64,000 nucleotides of DNA. Source: Zygaena filipendulae (taxonomy: Eukaryota; Arthropoda; Insecta; Lepidoptera; Zygaenidae). Below are positions 23,701 through 35,700 of the stretch, piece after piece (the first letter of the stretch is position 1; the number at the start of each line of letters is the position of its first letter). The notes beneath the pieces were generated by a model that was not told the DNA's origin, did not search any database, and saw only the letters and a program-made list of their open reading frames with translations. The stretch covers positions 2,941,501-3,005,500 of the forward strand of contig OU015670.1 in the NCBI GenBank assembly GCA_907165275.2, given 5' to 3'. Made by a program: the position numbers and the translations under genes.

Positions 23701-26700
23701 GCAATAAATTGTATTTAATAGACAATGTAATACTCCTTAAATGAAAGTAAAAAAAATATGAGTCACCATACATTTTATTAATACAAAATTACATAAAGAA
23801 AAAAACTGCTGATCTCTCCTTAAAACAAAAATAGGAAACATGAAATTTTTGAACTTTATTACGATTTTCTTGAATTTTAATACTTCGTATTGCCTCCTCG
23901 TGCTTCCATTACTGCGTTTACGCGGTTTGGCATGCTGTACGCCAAGTTCCTTATACGATTTTGGGGAATATTCTCCCATTCCTCTGTGAGAGCAATTTTG
24001 AGCTCACGAAGCGTGATTGGGGGAGGGTTTCGTTGTTTTACGCATCTGCCTAGCTCGTCCCAAGCATGCTCGATCGGGTTGATATCCGGGCTGCGCGCTG
24101 GCCACTCCATACGAGTAATGTTCATCTCTTGAAGGTAGTCATTCACAATCCTACCTGTATGAGGTCGGGCATTGTCATGCATAAATATAGCATCCTCACC
24201 TAAATTGACCATAAATGGACCAACGTGATCATTGAGGATTTCTTCCACATATCTTACGCTAGTTAAAGAGCCGTTTTCTATGATCACCAGCTCTGTGCGA
24301 CTTTCAGAAGAAATTCCGGCCCACACAAGTACAGACCCACCACCGTAGGCTACTTTTTCTTCGATGCATGCTTGCTTGAATCTTTCCCCTGGTCTTCGAT
24401 ACACTCTGTGTCTTCCATCGTGCTTGTAGAGCATAAATTTTGATTCGTCGGAGAACATAACTTTTGACCAATCTTCAATACTCCAATTTACGTGGCTCTG
24501 GGCATATCTTAGTCTTGAAATACGATGCGCACGCTCCAGTTTAGGGCCGTTTGCAGGTCTAAGGGGTTTTAAGTTAGATTCAGCAAGCCGACGTCTTACT
24601 GTCCATGCACTTGGGTTACTTCCTCCTAGGCGTCGAAACTGATTTGTGAGTTCAGTTCCTGTGAGAAAGCGATTTCGAAGCATGGTGTTCACCAAGTATC
24701 GGTCTTCTCGTGCTGTGGTACACCTGGTTCTGCCCGTTCCTGGTCTGCGTAGGTTAGAACCAGTTTCTTCGTAACGTCGGAGAACTCTTTGTACTGTTGA
24801 CAACGACACACCGACAGTCCTGGCTGTATCGCGCTGACTCCGGCCGGTTTCCAGCATTGTAAGTATTCTGGTGCATTCTTCAGGCGTAAGCGACATAATT
24901 TCAGCTTGAATAATGAATATTTAGCACTATCAACATGGTTTATGTACCCACATAAATAACAGATTACAAACAAAAGCAAAACCAAATGCTGTAATTTCGT
25001 AGTTCCATCTTCGAAAGTGGCCCTTTTTCAAGTTTGATTTTTTTATGATATAACTTTACAATAACTAAGAAGTTTTAATACCTTCATTTAAGGAGTATTA
25101 CATTGTCTATTAAATACGATTTATTGCATTAACCTAGCATTTTTAGTTTCCGAGATTTTTAGGATTCTTTAAGTGACCCGGATTCATTGCTCTCGAGTGT
25201 AGTATTGGTAGACTGATCATTTGATTTATTTTTCGCGGTGTATAAATGTTCTTTAAATATATTCACAGACCCTTGTCGGTCTCTCAAACGTTTTCTATTG
25301 AGATACTTGAGTATTGTCTACCTAATGGGTTTATGATCGTTTCGGCGCACCTTTGTCTTCACAGAACGGTTCAGACTTATCTGGGAGTTATTACTTGTAC
25401 ATTAAGATAAGGAATGAGTTTATTGTTGTGTCGACGCCAATAGTCATGTGCAGGTTCTTTGTGCATTTAAGTCGGCTCCGCAGGTAATTGTATTACACTG
25501 AAGAGTAGTAATCTTAGTTTCAGAACACTTACAAAAATGCGGCGTAAAGTGAGCAGGGAGTGCGGGTCACCCGCCGCTTATGCCTCCCGCTCTCGTTTCC
25601 CGGCGTTGCAGGTGTGCCATTTTTATATGAACATGGTTGCACACATTTGGTAGCCTTTTTACTGAAATTGAAAAGGTACCAGCACAGCCACTTGCGAGCT
25701 GCTGAATGACTGCGTGAATCTTCCCGTGACCTCGACCGTCTTCATTATTCGTGATGACTCATCGATGGATGCACAAACAGATTTCATCATCTCCTTGATA
25801 TCTTCCATCGTACTTTCCGTCACGCCGCTATAACTGCTATTTTCGACTTAGGTGATAGGTGGTTTTTGATTTTTTCGCATGTAGGCGTTGATTTTCCGCT
25901 ATCGAATCAGCAATCTCTGCAGCACGCTCCAAGGTCGCGTCCACTTGAGTGACTAGTATCAAATTTTGTATCTCTATGGAAGATTTTTATTCCATCTTGC
26001 ACGCAGAATCGTGTTATTCACCGTAGTTCCCGCTAGGTCACTACGGGACCTCCGATCTCTTGTTCTTCTAGAAGTTTGCCAAGTTGTTTTGTTATTGGGC
26101 GAATCCGTAAATCGCTTTACGACTTTCGCCTTAAAATATTTAAATTCATCGGACTCCATGATTATATCGCTGATCTCCTTTGCAACGTTAATATCTAAAC
26201 TGCATAGGCAATATGCTACTGTTGTGTGCCGACGTGCCGGTAGTCAGAGAGGAGTGAAGACACAATTGATACAACAGACACAGGATTTTATATAGAGTTT
26301 ATATTATGAACCAGATACTAGGTTATAATAACTACAATATAAAATATAGAATAACTTACGCGAGATCAACTTTATACGCGGGGGGTGTCACTATGACTCG
26401 TGTTGCGTGGTTGAAGGTGGGTAACTAACTAACTACTCCAAACTTCCCTCGCACTAAGCACGACTCTCAAAATAATGAACTACACATTTACAAAAAGGTC
26501 TTATAACAAAGGTACTGGAACGTTACATAAAAACAATAGAAACAAAACATCTTTCACTCCAAGGAGCGGTACAGCAAAGGGTGCTGCGTGCAGATGTTAC
26601 TAACGATAGGTAATTAACTAGCTATTGCTGTTTGTGCTACACAATGAACCTTAATAAACCTTTGTCTCATCTAGGTCCTAAAACTGATAAAACCTTTTCT

Positions 26701-29700
26701 AAAAAAAATACAAGATTCATACTGTAAAACCAATAACACAAAGTGAATGAAAACAATGAGAAGAAACTTAGATAATAGCTTAATGTTACCGAACGTGGGA
26801 ACAATGACGCTTTACAGAATTGAAAAAGAAATATTTAAAGAAATGTTTACTAATAAAATTTAACATGGCAACAGACCCCACAGTACATTACAATCCTCCC
26901 CTTTTAGAGTGAAAACGAAAGTTTTCATCAATATCATTATTGTTACTTATACATTTAAAACATAATTATGCTTAATCATATCATACTAATCATCTTACTT
27001 TTCTAATAGTTACAATATCATAAAATCATTACATAAGACATCAAATTACAAAATACAAAACTGATAAAAACATTAAAACATTAATGTTGTATAAACTAAC
27101 TAAACGCTTATTTGATTCCATTGTTAATAATTATGACACCTTCAATTGAGCTATTCTACTACTGCGTCTCAATGGTGTTGCTGTAGTAACAGTATCATTT
27201 AAACTTGAACTAGGGATATCACTCATTTCAATATCTACTCTTTCTGGACTATTGACTTTCAAAGTTACACAATTGGTTATCCTAGCACAACAAGTTTTAC
27301 TATCTTCCAAGGCTAGCGTTCGTCCTCGTGACGTACAGAAAAATTTTCGTTTTAACAAATATTTACCAAGTCTATACAAAATGTAAAAACTTATTACCTT
27401 AATTACAGACATAAATATGTAAATAAAATAGTAATTACCAACGACCTTGTTAAATAGATTATTGTTTTGCATCTCATCAATAATACTGTTAATTTTATCT
27501 ATCTTATGGCTTGCCACATTTAAATCTTCTAAATCTAGATGCACTCCATTCAATGGGATGAAATTTATTTTATGTTCAAATGTTTTATTTTTTAATTTCT
27601 TACAACATTCGTCGTTTGTTATATCAAAGTCTGGTAGTAATGATAAATGGTTAGAAGTTATATCACTATTTGAAGATTACATTAGGTGTATGAAATTTAC
27701 AATTTTTATCTAATTTTAATAAACCTGTATTCGAGATTTCGATATCATGTGGTTCTTCATTTTTACAATTAATTGTAGCTAAGATTCTTCTTGGAGTTAC
27801 AAATAACCATTGATTTTTATTATACATATTAAACCATAATTCGTTTTGTATTGAAGTGATTCTAGTGTCACATGTTGAAGGTATTTGATAATTATTTCCT
27901 AATAAAAGATCAGTTTCACAGCTCGTCTTTGCATGTACAGAGTATAAAGGTTGACTTATCTTACAAATAAACTTATTATTAATTAACCTTTTGCATTCAT
28001 TTATATTATCTAGCGAGGCATAATGAATCTTATTACTTGACAGTAATAAATATTTCTCCGTAGGTAAAATAAAAAGAAATGTATTATTTTTATTTAATAT
28101 CGGAACAGGTACTAAGTTATATAAATCATACGTTTGCTGAGTTATCAAAGGTGTTTTAATTACGAATACTATTTTATTATTCATATAATATGTTACTAAA
28201 TCAACTAAACCTAATAATTCAGAGATATTGTCATTACTTAAATCTGTTGGGTATTTAGTATTCGATGGTAAGTTTGGTAACGTCTTTTTAATTTCTGACA
28301 GATATTGATCAGGGGTAATTATAACGGGATGTAAGACATTATTTTTCGAAAACATTACAGCATTTATAATGACTGAAATTTCGTTATTCAACTCTGACGT
28401 TACGAGAGTAAGGAATGAAAGGTGATCGTCTAAGTCTTGCTTCATATTTATGTTGAATATTTTATTATTAACATCTTTAGTATAGTTTGAAAGTATATCA
28501 AGATTTTTATTAAAAATTGCTTCATTTTTCTGAAGATTCGTTACCGAATTGTTTAAGATAGTCTGCTAGTGTACTATGACTTCTTTCTAAAGCTCCATTG
28601 GACTGAGGGTGATACGCACTTGTATTAATTTTCTTCATTTTAAATAATTTCGATATTTCTTTTATTAAATTTGACATAAAATCTGCACCTTGGTCTGTGA
28701 GTACTACTTCGGGTATACCAAATTTACAAATAAAATTTCTGACAAAACAGTCAGCTATTGTTTCCGCATCGTGTTTAGGTAATGGATATGCTTGTGAAAA
28801 TTTAGTTAGATCGTCTTGCAAAGTCAAGATATATTTATTACCATTTTCTGTTAAGGGCAATGGACCTACAATGTCTAAACAAACTTTTTCAAACGCATTT
28901 GTTGCTGTAGTTGTTATTTCCATGGGTTGTTTAGTTTTCTTTCTATTTAATTTATTTTCTTGGCACGACTTACATTTTTTTATAAATTCAGCGATGTCTT
29001 GTTTCATGGTTTTCCAGTAGTAATTAGACTTAATTTTCTTATAAGTTTTATGAAATCCTGTATGACCTGAGATTGGGTTTGTGTGACACTCATCTAATAT
29101 TTTTACGATATCTTCCTCTTTTGGAGTGACAACCGTATTGTGATAAACTTTAATTAATATTTTAGTATCCTTAAATAAAAATCTCAGTATAGTTCTAATT
29201 TTATGCCATTTTAAGTTGAGCAATGGTTTTAAGTTTTCCAAACAAAATTCTGTGATATTTTCTTTTATTAATCGGTCTCTTAAATTCTTTAAAACATTAA
29301 AAATATCTTCATAAGAAACTTTTTCCCAATTATTAACCCTAGTAAACGCGAAAAATGTTAATTTATTATTACTTCCTCTAGATGCTAATATATCATATAA
29401 CTTGGCGTTCCGTGCTTTTAATTCTGATATACTATTTTCATATAGTTTTAATTGTTCCTCGTTAATGGGATCTAAATCGCATGATGTAAAAATTACTTTG
29501 TTACAGTTAGATGGGGGAATACCTCTATGTTCTTCTAAGTTTTTAGTTAGAATCGGGCGTCTTTTAATTTCTTCTAAGAAGGATGAGTAACTTTCGTGTT
29601 TTCTTGTTAAAATATTTATTTTCACCATATCATTCTCCGGCATAATACGACTCAATGCATCTGCGTTATTATTTAATTTTCCTTTTTTATATATTATCTT

Positions 29701-32700
29701 ATAATCGTATTCTTCTAATAACAGTCTCCATCTGACCAATCTCGATCCTGGGTCTTTAACGTTAAATAGCCATTCCAGTGGCTTATGGTCTGTGACAATC
29801 GTAAACTGTCGACCATATAAATAGGGTCTGAAATGTTTAACTGACCAAACTATTGCTAGCAATTCTTTTTCTGTTGTTGAGTAATTAACTTCCGCTTTGT
29901 TTAGTGTTCTACTCGCGTAGGCTATAGGGAGATCGGAATCTGTACAGTTCTGTGATAAAACACTACCTACAGCGTAATTACTTGCATCAGTTGTTAGTAT
30001 AAAAGGTTTGCTGAAATCCGGATATTGTAGAATGGGCTTTTGACATAATTTTAATTTTAATGTTTCAAATGAATCTTGTTGTAAACTAGTCCAAATAAAA
30101 GGTATGTCTTTCTTAAGAAGCTTTGTTAAGGGTTGTGTTAATTTGCTAAAGTTTCCGATAAATCTTCTATAGTAACCTGCCAAACCTAAGAAACTTTTAA
30201 TATCTTTTTCATTTTTAGGTATAGGGAAATTCTTTACTGCTTCTATCTTTTTTGGGTCTGGTTCAACTCCATTTTGAGTGATTAAGTGTCCTAAATACAT
30301 AACTTCTCTTTTTAAAAACTCGCACTTATCTGGTTGTAACTTTAATTTATTTTTCGATAGTCTTTCAAATATTTCTTTTAATTTATTATTGTGATCTTCT
30401 AATGAATTACCATAAACAACTATGTCATCTAAATAAACAAAACACTTTAAACCTTGTAAACCTACTAAAACATTATTCATTAACCTTTGAAAGGTACTTG
30501 GAGCATTCTTAAGACCGAATGGCATTCGCGTAAATTCGTAGTGACCTAACGGTACACTAAACGCTGTTTTAGCTTGATCTCTCGGGTGCATTTTAATTTG
30601 ATGAAATCCAGATGCTAGATCTAATGTAGTAAAATATTTACTATGTCCTAACTGATCTAAAATATCATTTATTTGGGGCAAGGGATAAACATCTCCTATA
30701 CTGTTGTCATTTAATTTTCTAAAATCTATCACGAGTCTCCATTTCTTTTTACCAGACGCATCTTCTTTTTTGGGGACAATCCATACTGGTGAGTTCCAGG
30801 GACTATTGGAAGGTTTAATAATGTTATCTTTTAATAATTTATTTACTTGGTCATGAACTTCTTCTTTTAGAGCTTCTGGGTATCTATACGATTTAGTGTT
30901 AATTGGACGTTCATTTTCAAGGGGTATCTCGTGCATGACAATATCTGTGGCGGTTAGACTATCGCCTTCTAAATGGAAAATATGATTATATTCTTTACAT
31001 AATTTTACTAATGATTCTTTTTCTTCTTTGTTTAAATGGTCAATTCTCAATGTTTGTTCTATTTTGTCTAAACGACTACTATCGTAATTACAATTATTAT
31101 TTTGTTTATCAACTTTCATTATTCTACTGTCGCTTTGGTCTTTGTTAGTTATAGACTCTAAATGGACCTTAATTTTGTTTATTTTTATCATCTCATCAGT
31201 GGTGTTTAAACAAGCTGTTAACGCATAACTATTATTTACCTTGACAATGCTGGGACATAGATAACAACCTTTTGTTATCTCTATTTTCTCGGGAATTATT
31301 CCTTCATTTAAATCTTTATTTATTATATTAACTGATATTATTTTTTCACATCTTGGCTCAATATAAATAAACTCATTTTCAATATTATTATTCTCACACA
31401 TATTTTTCATTATATTATTTTCATTTATTTTTTCAATTTCAGTATTCTCACTATTATTTCCATTTCTCATACTTCTGGGGTTATTTATTATGCTTTCAGT
31501 TTTCATATTATCGAATAAAATATCATCACAGTATATCGCCTCATTATTATTACATTCTAAACTCGCAATTATATCATTATTCTTTTTTTCGTCTCTGTAT
31601 ATCATTTTTATAAGGGTACCTAATAATTCAATTTCTCCCTTTTGGAGATTAATAATAGCGTTCATCGTTTGGAGAAAGTCGCTACCAATTACTCCGTCGC
31701 TTTCGATAGGAAAGTTATCAGGTACTATCGAGACAGTATGAATAACCGTATTTGTTCCTATTTGAAATGAAACGCAAGTATACCCCGTTGTCTCCGTTGG
31801 CGACGCATCTTTATCTATTCCTCGTAATTTAAAAATCTTATCTTTATACACTAATGAGTTTTCGTTTAACGCGCTTTCTTTAATTAATGTTATTTCTGCT
31901 CCTGTATCTATTAAAAATGTGCTTATGTTATCGTTAAATTGTTTGGACATTAATTCAACATAAAGAGATATTTTTGTGTTTACTATCATAATTCGGCCTC
32001 CATCACAAAAGTCCTTGGGGCGGCCTACTTCCTTGGACTGTTGGGGTTTAAATTACCGCTCATATTTTCTCTATTATTATGTGAGTTTGCATAATTATTT
32101 GGATTATTCTGCGAAGGTGAATTCGTATTATTATTATACATTCTATTATGAGTAAATCTATTATTGCTGTTAGGGAATCGACTTCTATAATTATTATTGT
32201 TAGGTCTATAATTGCTTGCTGATGGACCATTATAATGATTAAATTGATTACTACGGCAATCTCGGCTATAATGTCCTTTTTTGTTACATTTAAAACATGT
32301 AATAACGTTATTATTAGGTTGAATAACTCGAATATTTGGGTTAAATCTGCACTGAAAGGCTAAATGTCCTATTTTATTACAATTAGTACATCTTTTAACG
32401 TGGGGAAAATGTCTTTGATTCATTTCCGCTCTAGACATTATTTCTTGTTCTTCAGAAATGGCGATTGATATAGCTTCCTCGAATGTGTTCGGTTTTTGGG
32501 ACTTTAATAAAATGTGTAATTGTGGTATAAGACCACTAATAAAAATATTTAATGATTGGCTTTTTAAGAGATCTATATTGGCTTCGCGAGCCTCTTTACT
32601 GAGTTTGGGGTCTAACGATTTAATTAATTTAATATAGCAATTTTCGACTCTGTTTGAATAGTTTAAGACGGACTCGTTATGTCCTTGTCTACACGAATTT

Positions 32701-35700
32701 AGTTCCATCTGCCATTGTGCAAATGTTCTTTTTTCTGAATAATTTTCTAAAAGGTGAATTTTTAATTCCTCCCAATTATTAAACGACCTATTTAACAAAG
32801 TTGACCTAATGTTTCCTTCTATTTTAGATAATACTACAGATACGAAAGCTGAACTAAAAATTGGATTTATTAATGCGCTTGCGTTGTTACAATTATCGAT
32901 GAAAACATGAAGATTGGATTTATTTCCGTCATATTTATTTAGCATACGCTCGGCGAGATTAATATCAATGAATGCATTTGGGGGTTTCGTTTCGTCTAAA
33001 GGCATCTTAATATAATATATTTTGTCTTTTTCTAAATTATTATACCTATACGTAGAGTAAAAAAATAATCACTTATTCACTTTATGAAGTATTCACTTAC
33101 GTGGACTTTCTTTGGGGTATTCTTATAACACACAGTTGGCTGCTGGGGAGAAGGGGACGTTTTTCTGGTTGAGTTCCTTGAAGACCTGCCGGTGGTGCCT
33201 CGAAAGACACGATGATCTGCTGCTACTCTGATGTCTGCTGCTGTCTCTTTGCCTCTGCTTGGCTGCACTCTTCAGCACTTCTTTGTTAATACGTTGATCA
33301 GTTGTTTTGATATGTCTCGAGAGACGACTTACGAATAAGTTTTTTATCGAAATTTCTGAATTCTCGTACTAAGGCTATCACGCTGACGCGCTCGTTTGCC
33401 TTTTGTCTTGTGGATGATTTCAATCCACCAATCTCACTTCTGACACCAATTTGTTGTGTGCCGACGTGCCGGTAGTCAGAGAGGAGTGAAGACACAATTG
33501 ATACAACAGACACAGGATTTTATATAGAGTTTATATTATGAACCAGATACTAGGTTATAATAACTACAATATAAAATATAGAATAACTTACGCGAGATCA
33601 ACTTTATACGCGGGGGGTGTCACTATGACTCGTGTTGCGTGGTTGAAGGTGGGTAACTAACTAACTACTCCAAACTTCCCTCGCACTAAGCACGACTCTC
33701 AAAATAATGAACTACACATTTACAAAAAGGTCTTATAACAAAGGTACTGGAACGTTACATAAAAACAATAGAAACAAAACATCTTTCACTCCAAGGAGCG
33801 GTACAGCAAAGGGTGCTGCGTGCAGATGTTACTAACGATAGGTAATTAACTAGCTATTGCTGTTTGTGCTACACAATGAACCTTAATAAACCTTTGTCTC
33901 ATCTAGGTCCTAAAACTGATAAAACCTTTTCTAAAAAAAATACAAGATTCATACTGTAAAACCAATAACACAAAGTGAATGAAAACAATGAGAAGAAACT
34001 TAGATAATAGCTTAATGTTACCGAACGTGGGAACAATGACGCTTTACAGAATTGAAAAAGAAATATTTAAAGAAATGTTTACTAATAAAATTTAACATGG
34101 CAACAGACCCCACAGTACATTACACTACTTTGCTGCCTGGATCGGTCACGTGAGCGGCCTTCATGCATTTTTCAGCCATGTTAAATTACAGGTTCACGGC
34201 ATCGCGGGAAAACTGTGGTAAATGGCACGCGATTTAGTCGCTTTTTGACCGGCTGCTGCCAGCGTCATGCGGTCCTTAAGATAAGGATGAGTTTATTGTT
34301 GTGTCGACGCCAATTATCATGTGCAGGTTCTTTGTGCATTTAGGTCGGCTCCGCAGGTAATTGTATTACACTGAAGAGTGGTAATTCTCGTTTCATAACA
34401 GTTATTAAAATCAAAATACTAAGGACGAAAAAAACTACTCGCTAGTCATAATTTTGATAAAAAAACAGATCTGATCGACAGCATCCGCTCGCAACCTGCT
34501 TCTTCATGAAGAAAGCACATATCCTGACTTCGAAAACATCCTTTCTGAAGGAGCAGACGTTTCTGGCACCGATGAATATTTTAGTGTTAAACATTTTTAA
34601 TGACTCTAAGTGCTTATTGGTGTTCCAAAAAGTGCCAGCACTTTCAGTCGCTTTTGCTGTGTCAGCTTCATCTTGCTGGGGCGCTGTCTCCAAATACATG
34701 CGTAGAAGTATATCAACTGAAGACGCTTGAAGACTTGGATTGGAAGTTAATTTCCTTCTTTGCAAAAAGTCCAAAAGTCCAGGTTTTTTCTGTTCTATAT
34801 TTGGCTCCACCAATATTTGAGCTGCTTGTTCTGAAGTCGTTGCAGTTAAATTGGTATCAGAAACCTTTATTAAGTGAAACAATTTTTTACTTACTAGTTC
34901 TTTGGCAGATGCCATATTTTCCGAGCGCCTAAAACCAGTTCTTAATATCGGATGTAATGTGTTGACATTTGTGTGACAGTTCTTGTTTCATATACTCAAA
35001 GCCGGCTGCTCATATTTCACCTTACTGATGAGCAAAACATTTTGCCTACATGTGTTTCCAAAGCATTTTCAATGGTGGTCAAATTCTCAAAAAATCCACA
35101 AATTACTGGTATGATCAATGAGCTGGTCGGATTAGTATCAGCACTAACGAGCTTTGTTGCCTGTTCGAATATTTCCAAGATCTTTAATATTTCTTTGCCC
35201 ACTGTTTCTTCATAGGCAGTTAACTAGTCTGGGGCCTGGTTTAGTTTTCTCCATACTAATGCCAAAATATCGGATAGTTGACGAATTCTAGATAGCATAA
35301 TATAAAAATTAATTCAATTGCATTTAATGTCCTCAACCAGCCCTCTTGTGACGGTGGCTTAGTTCTTGCACCTATAAACATTAAACATGTCTTTAAAAAA
35401 AGCTTTAATTTTTTTTTTTTAATGAGGAGGAGGAGGTAATTTTTGTGAAAAATTTCTTCCCATTTTTTCTGTCTGGCTCCGTTTATGGCGTAAAACAGCT
35501 TAAAGATGTGTAGTAACAGTAAAGCGGTGTGTATGTTTGTAGTCGGGCGAGATTTTCAAGCGGTGGGATCCCGTATAGCTTGAGGGAGTTTGCATATGCC
35601 ACTTTAAACGGGACCCATTCTTCTTTCACTCCCGTGAATATTGACTTAACTCCCCTCTTGGTTGCTTCCATGACCTGGCCATCGCTTCCATTACAGGGTT

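Larger units (their letters stand above)
26220..34124 (-). mobile_element. Env-bearing Ty3/Gypsy (errantivirus-like) LTR retroelement, internally deleted
   Basis: 7905 bp on the minus strand: 5' LTR 33452-34124, tRNA-Leu-type primer site, gag, pol in the -1 frame, env-like remnant, polypurine tract, 3' LTR 26220-26892. Target duplication CTAC (26216-26219 and 34125-34128). Identical LTRs indicate a very recent insertion. Pol stops soon after the integrase core and env lacks its N terminus, so a deletion has joined the two. It also has a frameshift in env. The copy is therefore defective and probably moved using proteins from a relative, or was damaged after insertion. Confidence 0.9.

Noticed and set aside
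26220..34124. An intact infectious errantivirus-like provirus
   Set aside because: The integrase C terminus and env N terminus are missing and env has a frame break, so it is a defective copy.
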